Positions 17,055-26,913 of a DNA stretch of 64,000 bases are shown piece by piece (within the stretch, counting starts at the first letter, position 1; every line of letters begins with the position of its first letter). Made by a program: the position numbers and the translations under genes. The notes beneath the pieces were generated by a model that ran no database searches, was not told where the DNA came from, and saw only the letters and a program-made list of their open reading frames with translations. Source of the stretch: Nostoc sp. FACHB-892 (GTDB taxonomy: Bacteria > Cyanobacteriota > Cyanobacteriia > Cyanobacteriales > Nostocaceae); contig NZ_JACJTR010000014.1 of assembly GCF_014698795.1 (NCBI RefSeq), positions 1 through 64,000 of the forward strand, read 5' to 3'.

Positions 17055-18668
17055 TTACTTAACGCGAAACCAACGATAGCCGTATGCTTCTATTGGGATG
17101 GAAGGCAAATTAATGTCCAGAGGTTCGTATTGGGAATCGCCAAATATATCAATTAAATAGTTGTACTCATCAGATTTTAGCGTGACTGTACATGAACGAT
17201 CTCCTAGATTATGTAAAGCGATCGCACTCTCACCTTCCGACTCGCAGCAGTGAGCAAACACACACGGTTGATCAGTTTCTAGAATTTGCCAGTTACCGCA
17301 ACCAAACTCTGGACACTGCTTGCGAATACGGATTATATGTTCCATCCAATTGATTAAGGAGTTGGGGTCGCGTTGTTGGTCTGTTACATTCACCTGTTTA
17401 TAACCATACTCTCCTTCTTTAATCACAGGTCGGGTAAGAACATCCGACGAAGCGGTAGAAAAGCCGCCATTCGGTGCATTTGACCATTGCATGACTGTGC
17501 GGACACTATTTCTCCCCTCAAGTGAAAGGTCTTCACCCATGCCAATTTCTTCGCCATAGCGTAGCAGAGGTGTCCCAGGTAAGCTGAATAGCAGACTGTA
17601 TGTAAGTTCAATCCGACGGCGTTCGCCTCTTAACATTGGTGGTAAACGACGACGAACGCCTCTGCCGAAAATTTGCATATTCTTTTCGGGTGCGAAAGCC
17701 TGAAAAATTTCTTGGCGTTCGGAATCGCTAATTAAGTCCAGGTTGAGTTCGTCATGATGGCGGACAAAATTTAACCATTGGCCGATGTTAGGAATATCAG
17801 GTAACGATTTCAGTCCGTCAAGTAAAGTTTGTGAATTTTTACGTGCCAGAGCTAAAAACATATATTGGTTGAGTAAGAAATTAAACAACATCTGACATCG
17901 ATCGCCATTACCAAAGTAAACAGGTATTTTCTCAGAACTTACATTTGCTTCTGCAAACACAATTGCATCACCCCGACGCGAGGTAATAAACTCTCGCATA
18001 TCTTTGAGGAAAGTTTGCAAGTCTGGACAATCTGAGATGCCAAGTGGATTAATTAAAAATGGCGCAGCATCAATGCGAAACCCTGATACACCAAGTTGCA
18101 GCCAAAAACCCATAATTTTGTAGATTTCTTCCCGTACCGCAGGATTAGCAATATTTAAATCAGGCTGCTCTTTGTAAAAGTGATGCAGATAGTAAGCATC
18201 AGCTTGTTCGTCGTATTCCCAAAGACTATCCTCTACGCCAGAAAAAATTATCTGTTCTGGCTTGGTTTTAGGTGGATTTTCCGACCACACATAGTAATCG
18301 TGATACTTGGAGTGTTTATCTGAACGCGCTTGCTGAAACCAAGGATGCTGAATTGATGTATGATTTACTACTAAATCAACGAGAACTCGAATACCGCGAT
18401 CGCTAGCTTGATGCATAAACTCGACAAAATCCCCCAGTGTCCCCAATCGGGGATCAACGTTGTAGTAGTCCATGACATCGTAGCCGTTATCTCGATTGGG
18501 AGAAGGATAAAACGGTAATAGCCATAAACAGGTAATTCCCAGTCCAGAAAGATGATCTAGACACTTAGTTAGTCCTTGGAAATCGCCAATACCATCGCCA
18601 TCTGAATCCATGAATGTCTCGACATCCAAGGAGTAAAAAATTGCATTTTTGTACCAAAGTTTCTGCAT
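17055..18668 (-). CDS. GH13 alpha-amylase family, trehalose-synthase-like
   Basis: 537 residues. The start WYKNAIFYSLDVETFMDSDG and the conserved blocks place it in the GH13 group around trehalose synthase and related maltose-acting enzymes. Blocks are LLPFYPSPNRDNGYDV, DLVVNHTS (region I), GFRIDAAPF with the nucleophile Asp (II), VFAEANV with the acid/base Glu (III) and FVRHHDE with the stabilising Asp (IV). The usual trehalose synthase is longer or fused to a maltokinase domain; here only the catalytic barrel and a C-terminal beta domain are present. A role in trehalose or maltose metabolism under water stress is an inference. Confidence 0.85.
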   Translation of the reverse strand: MQKLWYKNAIFYSLDVETFMDSDGDGIGDFQGLTKCLDHLSGLGITCLWLLPFYPSPNRDNGYDVMDYYNVDPRLGTLGDFVEFMHQASDRGIRVLVDLVVNHTSIQHPWFQQARSDKHSKYHDYYVWSENPPKTKPEQIIFSGVEDSLWEYDEQADAYYLHHFYKEQPDLNIANPAVREEIYKIMGFWLQLGVSGFRIDAAPFLINPLGISDCPDLQTFLKDMREFITSRRGDAIVFAEANVSSEKIPVYFGNGDRCQMLFNFLLNQYMFLALARKNSQTLLDGLKSLPDIPNIGQWLNFVRHHDELNLDLISDSERQEIFQAFAPEKNMQIFGRGVRRRLPPMLRGERRRIELTYSLLFSLPGTPLLRYGEEIGMGEDLSLEGRNSVRTVMQWSNAPNGGFSTASSDVLTRPVIKEGEYGYKQVNVTDQQRDPNSLINWMEHIIRIRKQCPEFGCGNWQILETDQPCVFAHCCESEGESAIALHNLGDRSCTVTLKSDEYNYLIDIFGDSQYEPLDINLPSIPIEAYGYRWFRVK

Positions 18669-18791
18669 TTTCCTGTCTTTTTAATTACTGAAATGTAAAT
18701 GATAGTGCTGAGTAAAACATTCTCAGACTGGCTGGAATTAAGCCAGGGATGCTGTATATCTGCATATTTGACTCAACAAAGCTTTTGATTT

Positions 18792-18872
18792 CTGTTCGCG
18801 TAGCGTGGCATAGCCATACTGATTTACGTGGTGCGCGTTCGCGTTCGCGTCTCTTAAAGAGAAGCGCGATAG
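18792..18872. repeat. cluster of dispersed palindromic repeat modules
   Basis: GTTCGCGTAGCGTGGCATAG, then GTGCGCGTTCGCGTTCGCGT and CTCTTAAAGAGAAGCGCGAT. The modules match those in the transposase and the hybrid kinase gene. They lie in the 264-base space upstream of the GH13 gene and may separate its promoter from the HAD gene on the right. Confidence 0.5.
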
Positions 18873-18932
18873 GCAATAAATTTTAGAGAGTGGTTGCTTT
18901 GGCAAGATGACTGTGGGTTGTTTTTAGCAGTT

Positions 18933-19793
18933 CTACTCACCTACACTCAATTCCTGCAAAGCAATCCGTTTGCAAAGACCTTCTACCGCCAGTGTTAGAG
19001 ATTGCATCAGTTCAGAATTTTCGCTATAGTCAACAGGCGCGAGGTTAGCAACCCGTTGACTTTGAGTCATTTTTAACTCTCGTCCCCATTCTTCTGGAGT
19101 ACTGTTTTTATATAATGCGATCGCTATACCCTGTTCTTGATTCATTAGAGAAAAGCAGGGAATATCTGACTCGCCATCACCAACATAAATCACCTGTGCC
19201 AGTGGAATGTGCAATTCCTCTGGTGGTAAATCTCGATATACAAATGTTTTACCATCATCTTGGTAATCATCAAAACCTTTGGCAATTTGGAAAAGATAGC
19301 GAGTTTTCTCTGTGTGAGTGACAATCTTCTTTAAAAACTCTATACCGTTGCGATCGCCATAAGAAAATTCACAACCCCACATTGCTTTAAAATTTGGAGC
19401 AATACAGTTATGACGAGCAATTTCCACCATCCCGCAAGTTATTAAATAAAATTCTACCTCTACTTTTGGATTTAATTGGTGAGCGCATTGTTGCAAGTGA
19501 TAAAACATTTTTTTAACGCCATCAAAGGGAGCTAATTGTTGACCAAACCTAGCAATATATTCTTGTGTAATTTTGTTACCTTGTCGTTTTGACTCTTCAA
19601 TTAGCGCATAAAATCGAGCTAAAATTTTATCCCAACCTTTGTCAACTAAGGGTCGAATTTTTTCTTGGCGAAACTCCAGAGCATCAATACCTAAGCTTTC
19701 TAACAAAGCATCAACGGTATCTGGAACCAGAGTATCATCAAAATCGAAAACTATAGCGATGCGATTAGAAAGGGGTTTGGTCGAAACAGTCAT
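18933..19793 (-). CDS. HAD-family phosphatase
   Basis: 286 residues from ATG 19793; an upstream TTG at 19808 is less likely. Motif I is VFDFDDTLVPDT with both aspartates, motif II the Thr in YLITCGM, and motif IV VGDGESDIPCF. A large helical cap of about 90 residues lies between I and II, placing it with type C1/phosphoserine-phosphatase-like HADs. The substrate is unknown. It stands alone on its transcript, with repeats on both sides. Confidence 0.82.
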   Translation of the reverse strand: MTVSTKPLSNRIAIVFDFDDTLVPDTVDALLESLGIDALEFRQEKIRPLVDKGWDKILARFYALIEESKRQGNKITQEYIARFGQQLAPFDGVKKMFYHLQQCAHQLNPKVEVEFYLITCGMVEIARHNCIAPNFKAMWGCEFSYGDRNGIEFLKKIVTHTEKTRYLFQIAKGFDDYQDDGKTFVYRDLPPEELHIPLAQVIYVGDGESDIPCFSLMNQEQGIAIALYKNSTPEEWGRELKMTQSQRVANLAPVDYSENSELMQSLTLAVEGLCKRIALQELSVGE

Positions 19794-19933
19794 AACAAAG
19801 CTTCTCAACTATGGTATTTTTGCAAAAATATTAGTAATTTTGGATAAAATACTAAGATAGCCAGGATGATTAGTTAGAAAGTCGAGCAATTAATAATGGC
19901 AAAATACCAGCTTTACAAGTGCAGCAAAAAGTA

Positions 19934-19962
19934 GCGATGTTTACGAAGGCTACGCCAACGCG
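19934..19962. repeat. dispersed palindromic repeat
   Basis: GCGATGTTTACGAAGGCTAC followed by GCCAACGCG, a degenerate copy of the GCGATGCCTACG family between the HAD and DUF1206 genes. Confidence 0.4.
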
Positions 19963-19969
19963 TTAAAAA

Positions 19970-20821
19970 TTATAAATTAGCAATATGCCGATAGCGAGCC
20001 TCTATTCCTGAATAGATGCCATAAGCAATCAAACCCAAACCCACTACACCCAGAAGCCAAAGACCGAAGGGGTGTTGTGTCAGAACCGTTAATGCACCAC
20101 CCAACCCTCTAGCCTGAGTGCCATCAGATTGAATTGCCGCCAGCATCAAGAAAATGCCAATAATGCCAAAAACAATGCCACGGGCAGCAATGCCAAATCT
20201 ACCCATACGCACTGCCCAATTTTGCTCAGTTAGACTCATTTGAGAAAGTTTTAAATGGTAACGGAATTTGCCTTTGTACGCTTTATAAAGGTAAGAAAGA
20301 CCAACACTAACTACCGTCATTCCCGCCAGTGCTACTAGCCATCGCCCAAGGGGTTGAGCCAAGATATATATTGTCCAATCCTCAGTTGAACCGCTATCGC
20401 CAACGACTGAACCCATAATCAGCTTTACAGATGTCAAAGCCAAACCTGTATAACCTAAAGCACTGATAGCATAGCCAATCCGTTGGGCAATTCGTTTAGC
20501 ATTAATTGGTTTTCCACTTTTTTCAGGATCAAAGAACGTCTGAACTAAACGCCAAAGTACATACCCAATAATTCCGAGGGTAATGATACTTAGCAAAAGT
20601 TTTCCAAAAGGTTGGACAACAATTGCCTTTAACGCACCAGTTGTATTCGTGGTTTGGCCACCAGAACCAATGGCTGCTTGGGTTGCTAATAACCCAACGA
20701 TAAAGTAAACGACGCCTTTTGCTGCGTATCCTAATCGTGCTAGTCGTTCAAACCAAGGGAGAGAAGTTACTTCTTTAACTGGTCGCCTAATTGGTTCTAG
20801 GGGTGAATTGGGTAGTGTCAT
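19970..20821 (-). CDS. DUF1206 membrane protein
   Basis: 283 residues from ATG 20821. Three copies of the two-helix DUF1206 unit are visible: LARLGYAAKGVVYFIVGLLA, RIGYAISALGYTGLALTSVK and GRFGIAARGIVFGIIGIFLM. Each is followed by a segment such as QPFGKLLL, QPLGRWLV or HPFGLWLLG. Function is unknown; the family is widespread in bacteria and predicted to sit in the plasma membrane. It lies 58 bases downstream of the Nramp-like gene and probably shares its transcript. Confidence 0.85.
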   Translation of the reverse strand: MTLPNSPLEPIRRPVKEVTSLPWFERLARLGYAAKGVVYFIVGLLATQAAIGSGGQTTNTTGALKAIVVQPFGKLLLSIITLGIIGYVLWRLVQTFFDPEKSGKPINAKRIAQRIGYAISALGYTGLALTSVKLIMGSVVGDSGSTEDWTIYILAQPLGRWLVALAGMTVVSVGLSYLYKAYKGKFRYHLKLSQMSLTEQNWAVRMGRFGIAARGIVFGIIGIFLMLAAIQSDGTQARGLGGALTVLTQHPFGLWLLGVVGLGLIAYGIYSGIEARYRHIANL

Positions 20822-20879
20822 ACGGCATAGCAACTATTTAGAATTCAGAAAGATGAAACTGCTCTCCACACTATATTTA

Positions 20880-22328
20880 TTAACCTGAAGCGCTGTTTGA
20901 GCCAATTATACCAAGTAGTTGCAACAGATAAATAATTGCAAATACACCAAAAAATATGCCAGCGATCGCTGTTCCAGCAAAAATTATTTTTGATGGTTGC
21001 AGTTCCTTGGGCAACATTCGATGATTTAAATAAAGAGTCAGTCCAGTAACGATAGGAATGTGAGCAGCCTCAATTCCGCCTGCGGTTTGTAATAAACCGA
21101 CAGGTTCACCGAAAAACAGGTAAACAGCGATGGGCAAAGCTACCAGTAGCACTACAATATAGACACGCTGCAAAAACTTTTCATTTGTCCAGCGTCCCCG
21201 CACGCCAAACCCTTGCAGTAATATCTGCGTACCATCGGCAAACATTCGTCCAAAACCGTCTTCTACCGATAGTACGGTACTACAAAAGGTAATAAAAACA
21301 ATCGCCACCATAAACCAAAAGCCAAATGGCCCCCAAAGGTCGCCGAGCAAGCTACCCAGAGTTTGTGCAACTTGATTTTCTTTGGGTACAAGTCCTTGTG
21401 GACGCAGCAACTCACCACCAAGAATTAAGAAAGACAACGCCGCTAAAAGCGCACCCACCACTGCTAAAGTGTTGGATATAGTCATCAGATTTAGCCAACC
21501 GCGCAGCTTCTTTTTTTGCTCCTGGTTGAGTTGCTTGGGGTCTATGCTCTCTTTTCCTTTAACACTGGCTGCACCATATCCTCTGGCTTCTACCCAGTAG
21601 GAATACCACATTAATCCGGCTGCTCCTGCCAACATGAAACCCAACCAAGGTAGTATTTCTTGATACTGCACATCTTGGGGAATTTGCGGTACTAACCCGG
21701 ATGCTAATTTGCCAACATTAGGGAAAACGAAAATAGCCGCAGCTACCACTGCTACAGTACGGGCAATCCCCACATAAGAAGAAATCTTTTCCACTACGTT
21801 GTATTGCCCCAAAAGTACGATCGCAGCTGTCACAACAATGATAATTACTGTCCATAGTTGCACACTTCCTCCAGCAACCAAAATTAGCGCTGTAGCGGCG
21901 GCTCCTGAAAGTCCAGCAACGGTAGAAATTGCTACCACTACTTGCGGTAGCAAAATTAGCCAGATTGCCCAGTTTTTGGGGCCAGGAAGTTGTTTGAAAC
22001 CTTCTAGGATGGTTGCACCGGTACAAACTGAAAAACGGCCAACTTCACCATTAATAAACCATTTCAAAACCACAGCAGCAAGTAGCGCCCATAATAAGGT
22101 GTAACCGTAAAGTGCGGCAATTCTTGGCGTAAATAGTAACTCTCCAGAACCCGCAGCCGAAAGCATCCACAAAAAACTAGGGCCTAGCCATTTCAAGTTA
22201 TCCCAACCTTGGGGTGCATCTGGGATGTTTAAAGTGTTTTGTGGCTGCTGTTTGTTACTGGTATCTGTTGATAAATTGCGGCTTTTATTATTCATTTTTT
22301 GCTCATTTGTACTAATATTGTTAGCCAC
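20880..22328 (-). CDS. Nramp-related metal transporter, non-canonical
   Basis: 482 residues: about 45 polar N-terminal residues, then 11-12 membrane helices of the LeuT-like Nramp fold (LGPSFLWMLSAAGSGELLFT, later SVEDGFGRMFADG and AGGIEAAHIPIVTGLTLYLN). Canonical Nramps carry DPGN in helix 1 and MPH in helix 6 as metal ligands. Here helix 1 reads AAGSGELLF and I find no MPH, so divalent-metal transport as in MntH should not be assumed. It heads a probable transcript with the DUF1206 gene. Confidence 0.75.
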   Translation of the reverse strand: MANNISTNEQKMNNKSRNLSTDTSNKQQPQNTLNIPDAPQGWDNLKWLGPSFLWMLSAAGSGELLFTPRIAALYGYTLLWALLAAVVLKWFINGEVGRFSVCTGATILEGFKQLPGPKNWAIWLILLPQVVVAISTVAGLSGAAATALILVAGGSVQLWTVIIIVVTAAIVLLGQYNVVEKISSYVGIARTVAVVAAAIFVFPNVGKLASGLVPQIPQDVQYQEILPWLGFMLAGAAGLMWYSYWVEARGYGAASVKGKESIDPKQLNQEQKKKLRGWLNLMTISNTLAVVGALLAALSFLILGGELLRPQGLVPKENQVAQTLGSLLGDLWGPFGFWFMVAIVFITFCSTVLSVEDGFGRMFADGTQILLQGFGVRGRWTNEKFLQRVYIVVLLVALPIAVYLFFGEPVGLLQTAGGIEAAHIPIVTGLTLYLNHRMLPKELQPSKIIFAGTAIAGIFFGVFAIIYLLQLLGIIGSNSASG

Positions 22329-22378
22329 GACTTCTAGTCGCCAGGGCTAGTAATAAATTAGATAGACTTTTCAAATTC

Positions 22379-22747
22379 TTAGAAACGACGACGCACGGGT
22401 GTGCGTAAAGCTTGCCAGGTCAGCGCTCCTACCCTACCATCACCAACCAATCTTTGCGATTGCTGAAAGACCGCTACCGCACTAGCGGTTTTAGGGCCAT
22501 AAATACCATCAATAGCTCCTTTATAAAATCCTAAAGATTGCAGGACAGCTTGTACATCTCTCACAGGCTGTCCACGAGATCCAGGTGTAAGAAAAGGAGC
22601 TTTCACAGGAGAGTATTTTGAAAGCCTACCTGTAATTGAGGTTGTTTGCGCCTTAGCCGGTGCAAAACCAAAGGGTAATATCCCCAAAAACAATACGGAA
22701 ATTAAGCCCAATTGTAAAATATTTGAACGCATAAATTGAGTGTTCAT
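22379..22747 (-). CDS. exported peptidoglycan-binding domain protein
   Basis: 122 residues. A signal peptide (about 1-33) ends near FAPAKAQ. The single PG_binding_1 domain spans about 55-115 with SRGQPVRDVQAVLQSLGFYK, GAIDGIYGPKTASAVAVFQQ and GRVGALTWQAL. No catalytic domain is attached, so it probably binds the cell wall only. It lies 50 bases beyond the start of the Nramp-like gene (same strand, upstream of it). Confidence 0.82.
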   Translation of the reverse strand: MNTQFMRSNILQLGLISVLFLGILPFGFAPAKAQTTSITGRLSKYSPVKAPFLTPGSRGQPVRDVQAVLQSLGFYKGAIDGIYGPKTASAVAVFQQSQRLVGDGRVGALTWQALRTPVRRRF

Positions 22748-22994
22748 GGACTGATATATCTCGAAAATTAAACAAAGTTAACTGTTTTAGTAATTTAATT
22801 AAGCTAAATTATTTGTAATAATAGTACCCCCTGGTTTGTCTCTTATTTCGTTGTGAATTTAGGCACTTTTAAATTCCCTATAGCTCCCCTTAAAAAGGGG
22901 AAACCAGAATCAATAATCAAAGTTTCTCTTTTGAGGGTTTAGAGGGATATAAAACTTTTGATACTGGCAAGAAAAGTTTTCATACATCCTCTGG

Positions 22995-23501
22995 TCAAAT
23001 TTTTGCTCTGTTTGGATTTCTCCCATTTCTCAGGTTTTCTTCATAGGTTCTGAAGTTGGGATCGTTCAGTTCGTAAAAGTAAGGCTCTAGCGTATAATTA
23101 TAAAGAGCAGGAGTACCTAACATAGCTGGCATTACTGATGGCACTAAAGGGCGGTAAACCCCTCTAACTTTCTCTTCATAATCATTATCTATTGCTAAAT
23201 CTTCACTAAACTCAGGTAGATTTTTTACTTGCTCTTTGGTCAGTTTAGGAACAAAAAGATGTTTATTCTCATAGTCAAGACGAGCTAAACCCACTGGCAG
23301 CAATACTTTTTTACCAAAAATCCAAAAGCCTGTATCAATGATGAAATACCGAAAACGGCCATCATTTTCATCAACTAATATATTGGCAACAGAGCCAACC
23401 CTGTCATCATCGGCATAAACATCAAAATTTTTAATGTCATTACCTTCAAAAATTTTATCGTTGTAGTTGGGGTTGTATTCGTCAAGTTTGTACAAAGCCA
23501 T
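22995..23501 (-). CDS. PRC-barrel domain protein
   Basis: 168 residues, preceded by a strong AGGAGG site. The PRC-barrel spans about 20-95: KNFDVYADDDRVGSVANILV and YFIIDTGFWIFGKKVLLPVG. A short acidic linker and a Tyr/Asn-rich tail follow. It is a paralogue of the longer PRC-barrel/DUF2382 protein at 54480, sharing MALYKL and the DVYxDxDxDRVG pattern but lacking DUF2382. Relatives are stress-induced in Nostoc-type cyanobacteria; the molecular role is unknown. Confidence 0.82.
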   Translation of the reverse strand: MALYKLDEYNPNYNDKIFEGNDIKNFDVYADDDRVGSVANILVDENDGRFRYFIIDTGFWIFGKKVLLPVGLARLDYENKHLFVPKLTKEQVKNLPEFSEDLAIDNDYEEKVRGVYRPLVPSVMPAMLGTPALYNYTLEPYFYELNDPNFRTYEENLRNGRNPNRAKI

Positions 23502-23541
23502 GTTTTTTCCTCCTGTAAAAATTGTTTAATTTTATTAGTAA

Positions 23542-24390
23542 CTAACTTAAAGGTTGAATTTTTGCCTCATAAGCAGCATTATTTAAACCGCCACCTCTAT
23601 AAGCTTTTTGAGAATTAATTTCACTTCTTAAGGCAGTAATACGATCGCTTGTTGCGGGATGAGTACTCAAAAATGTCGGCAGCGATCGCTGTTGGAGTAA
23701 CTTTTGCATAAAAGCAATCATGGCAGACTGAGCATAACCAGCACGTCCTAAAGTCCTTAGTCCTCTTTGATCGGCTTCAAATTCATCTTGGCGACTATTG
23801 GGACGGCGCAATGCCAAATCCACACCAATCTGAACTGCTGTACTACGCTCTAATCCGGCTGCTGTTGCAAAACCACGAGCGATCGCTCTTTCTCGCATCT
23901 GTTCTATTGAATGCCGACTAGCAATATGACCAATTTCGTGAGCGATAACGCTGGCTAATTGAGCTTCATTATCTGCGGCTTTTAACAATCCGGTAGTCAC
24001 ATAGACATAGCCTCCCATTGTGGTAAAGGCATTTACACTCTCATCTTGAACTACCTGAAATGTATAAGGAATATCAGGGCGAGTGCTATTTGCTGCCAAT
24101 TTCTGACCAATTTGATTGACATAGCGATTCACATTTTGATTGCGATAAAGCTTAATTTCACTATTAACTAACTGTTGATTAATCTGCTTGCCTAGTTGAA
24201 CTTCTTCTCGATCAGAAATAGTGGATAGCTGAAATATTTGGATTCCTTGATTCAAGAGATCAAACAATGAAATTGCCTGTGTCTTTTGGGGTGAACCCAC
24301 ACCAATACCAACTGCTACTAAAACTGACAGAAATAAATACAAGCAGCGACGATAAAAACGACGATAAATAAAAGAGAAAGAATTTAACAT
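23542..24390 (-). CDS. M48-family metallopeptidase, exported
   Basis: 282 residues from ATG 24390. The frame is open to 24456, but the shorter start gives a clean signal peptide (CLYLFLSVLVAVGIGVGS) and avoids overlap with the glucosidase stop. The zinc site is VIAHEIGHIASRH, and the third ligand Glu is in RQDEFEADQRGL. It resembles periplasmic M48 proteases of the BepA/YggG group that handle envelope proteins. It starts 14 bases after the GH31 gene and is likely translated from the same message. Confidence 0.85.
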   Translation of the reverse strand: MLNSFSFIYRRFYRRCLYLFLSVLVAVGIGVGSPQKTQAISLFDLLNQGIQIFQLSTISDREEVQLGKQINQQLVNSEIKLYRNQNVNRYVNQIGQKLAANSTRPDIPYTFQVVQDESVNAFTTMGGYVYVTTGLLKAADNEAQLASVIAHEIGHIASRHSIEQMRERAIARGFATAAGLERSTAVQIGVDLALRRPNSRQDEFEADQRGLRTLGRAGYAQSAMIAFMQKLLQQRSLPTFLSTHPATSDRITALRSEINSQKAYRGGGLNNAAYEAKIQPLS

Positions 24391-24403
24391 AAGCTGATTC
24401 AAG

Positions 24404-26860
24404 TTAACTACGATGTTCAAAATTGGTGAACATTCCCTGCCAGCGAACTTGCTCAAACTGCTCTATATCCAAGCATTGTCCTTGATTAACAACTTCATTG
24501 CCGTCCACCCAAACTTGTTGCGGTTTAAACCCGTGGAGGTGCAATTTCACACCCACATAAGGAAAAGCATAATCTCCCTGTGGCTTCCAAGTTAGTTCTA
24601 GGGAGTCTTGATTCTGCGTTAGGTAAAAACGATCCAACCGCGATTCACCATAGCCATCTCCCGCATCACTGTAAACCTGACCTTCACTGTTTAACAACGC
24701 GGACGGGTAAATATGGAGAATCAGTTGATTATCTTCCTCCATTGGTAAAATACTTCCCGCTTTTACCAATAGCGGTATTTGTTGAAGAGATGCTTTGAGG
24801 TTGACTTGCTTTCCTCCTTCTAAGAGTGCATCATCCCAAAAGTTATACCAGTGTCCTTTAGGTAATGCGATCGCTCGTGAGGTTGCGCCTTTTTCGGCGA
24901 TCGCACAAACTAAAAGAGCATCGCCCAACAAAAAGGCATCATCTATACTCCAAAGTTGAGGATTGTCTGTATCTGCCCAAAATAAAGGACGCACTAAAGG
25001 ATGTCCAGTTTGAGTTGCTTCCCAAGCTAAGGTGTAAAAATAGGGCATCAAACGATACCGTAGTTGCAAGAACTCCCGTACAATACTCAGGGTTGGTTCG
25101 CCAAAACTCCAAGGTGTACGAGGCTTGGTGTTGTTGGCAGAATGGGTGCGGCAAAATGCCATAAAGCAAGATATCTGAAACCAACGCAAGTATAATTCTG
25201 CACTGGGATTCCCCTTGAATCCACCAATGTCAGAACCACTGTAGGGAATTCCTGATAATCCCAGGTTTAAAACTGTGGGAATAGTTTGGCGTAATCCTTC
25301 CCAGCTAGTTTCAATATCACCCGTCCAAGTCCAGGCGTAGCGTTGCAAACCTGCCCAACCAGAGCGCGAAACGATGAAAGGTCGTCGTTCAGGTTGGTAC
25401 TCAGATAAGGCTTCGTATCCAGCCTCAGCTTGAAGTAATCCATAAAAATTATGAGCTTCGCGGTGATCGCCACCTCTACCTTCCATCGAATGCCAAGTTG
25501 AATGGGGCGGTAGTGAAGGGTCGCCCCAAAGGACAAAAACCCCTGGTTCATTCATATCATGCCAAAATCCCGTGATACCTAGATCAAGCAGATATTCATA
25601 TTGTCTGCTCCACCAATGACGGGCTTGGGGGTTGGTAAAGTCAGGAAAAGCGCATAAACCTGCCCAAACCGGAGCGATCGCTGGTTTACCATTTGAGAGT
25701 TTGCAAAATACATCCTGTGCGCGTCCCTCCTCAAAAAGTTTGTTTTTTCGAGATGCTTTGATACCAGGATTAATGATAGTAATTAACCGTATTCCCTTCG
25801 CCGCCAATTCTTGGGCTAACTCAGAAATGTGGGGAAAGCGATCGGGGTCAATGGTAAACGCACGAAAATTATCTAGAACGTCTATATCTAGATGCATTGC
25901 ACTCACTGGAATGTCATGTGTCTCAAACCCCTTTACGGCTTCCCGTAGTGCCGCTTCTTTTTCATACCCCCAACGTGACTGATGATAGCCAAATGCCCAA
26001 CGGGGTGTTAGGGGTGGGCGACCTGTTAATCCTGTGTATCGCTCCAACAATTGAGGCAATGTACCAGCAGTAAAGTAATAGCGCAACGCCCCGCTTTCAA
26101 ACTCGGCTGTAGCTAATTCTTGGAAACTAAAGTTAGCAGGAAAAGAGTTTTCATAGAAAATTAAGTAACTACCTTCTTCATGCAGACCTAAATAGACTGG
26201 AATGCAGAGATATAATGGGTCAGTTCCTGGCCCATATATGCCACCTGCATCATAGTTCCACATCCGGTAGGTTCTGGCTTCGCCTTTGTCGCCAAACGTG
26301 CGGAGATTTAAAGGAGCCGCCCTTTCTCCCAAACCATAAATATGTTCCTCTGGACGTAGTTTCGCCTGATGTAGCCAAGTCTCATCTTTTGCTTTGGGTG
26401 ATAGCTTTGTTGGTCGCTGGGGAGGTAGTTCTTCCCTTAGTGTCTGCCCTAAAGGATTTTCAAATTTCAAACTACCATCAACGCCAACAATAACCTTTAG
26501 CTGGGGACTAGAAATTGTCCAGCCCTTTTCCATCTCTTGAAACGTCGTCTCTAACTCTGGCCAATTTTTACGCGAGATGCCATAAGAAATGGGATATATC
26601 CCAGGTTTCCACTCAATTCGGACTAAATCGGCGCTCAGAAAATAAATTTCTAATTCAATGTGTTTGAAGTGGAATTGTCCGCCTCTCTTAGTTGCTTCAG
26701 CCCTCTGAATTACTCCAGTTTCTTCAACAGCTTCTAAACTTTGAGATTTACGAAACTGACGTTCTAACCAATCTCGTTGCAGTGGGTAGAGCAGCGACCC
26801 TAAAAACCGTCGAAGTTTAATTGTTCGTAGGTTGAGAAATGCTTCATTGAGGATATCCAT
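24404..26860 (-). CDS. GH31 alpha-glucosidase
   Basis: 818 residues. The family hydrolyses alpha-glucosidic bonds of maltose or other alpha-glucans. An N-terminal galactose-mutarotase-like sandwich (about 40-240) includes HIYGLGERAAPLNLR. The barrel has WGYEKEAALREAV, MHLDIDVLDNFRAFTIDPDR, the nucleophile Asp in GFWHDMNEPGVFVLWGD and the acid/base region YSGSDIGGFKGNP. A beta-domain follows (GYGESRLDRFYLTQNQ). No signal peptide is seen, so it is probably cytosolic. With the GH13 enzyme nearby it points to glucan or maltose turnover. Confidence 0.9.
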   Translation of the reverse strand: MDILNEAFLNLRTIKLRRFLGSLLYPLQRDWLERQFRKSQSLEAVEETGVIQRAEATKRGGQFHFKHIELEIYFLSADLVRIEWKPGIYPISYGISRKNWPELETTFQEMEKGWTISSPQLKVIVGVDGSLKFENPLGQTLREELPPQRPTKLSPKAKDETWLHQAKLRPEEHIYGLGERAAPLNLRTFGDKGEARTYRMWNYDAGGIYGPGTDPLYLCIPVYLGLHEEGSYLIFYENSFPANFSFQELATAEFESGALRYYFTAGTLPQLLERYTGLTGRPPLTPRWAFGYHQSRWGYEKEAALREAVKGFETHDIPVSAMHLDIDVLDNFRAFTIDPDRFPHISELAQELAAKGIRLITIINPGIKASRKNKLFEEGRAQDVFCKLSNGKPAIAPVWAGLCAFPDFTNPQARHWWSRQYEYLLDLGITGFWHDMNEPGVFVLWGDPSLPPHSTWHSMEGRGGDHREAHNFYGLLQAEAGYEALSEYQPERRPFIVSRSGWAGLQRYAWTWTGDIETSWEGLRQTIPTVLNLGLSGIPYSGSDIGGFKGNPSAELYLRWFQISCFMAFCRTHSANNTKPRTPWSFGEPTLSIVREFLQLRYRLMPYFYTLAWEATQTGHPLVRPLFWADTDNPQLWSIDDAFLLGDALLVCAIAEKGATSRAIALPKGHWYNFWDDALLEGGKQVNLKASLQQIPLLVKAGSILPMEEDNQLILHIYPSALLNSEGQVYSDAGDGYGESRLDRFYLTQNQDSLELTWKPQGDYAFPYVGVKLHLHGFKPQQVWVDGNEVVNQGQCLDIEQFEQVRWQGMFTNFEHRS

Positions 26861-26913
26861 AAAACCTCATAGAAAGTACAGCATTTGAGACGGCCATGAC
26901 AAACTGAGAATTC

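Noticed and set aside
22881..22900. Hairpin TCCCCTT / AAGGGGA as terminator of the PRC-barrel gene
   Set aside because: The stem is short, and no T-run follows on either strand; this sequence type is common in Nostoc intergenic DNA.
24865..25164. Plus-strand frames inside the GH31 gene
   Set aside because: They overlap conserved catalytic blocks of GH31 on the other strand and have no ribosome binding sites.
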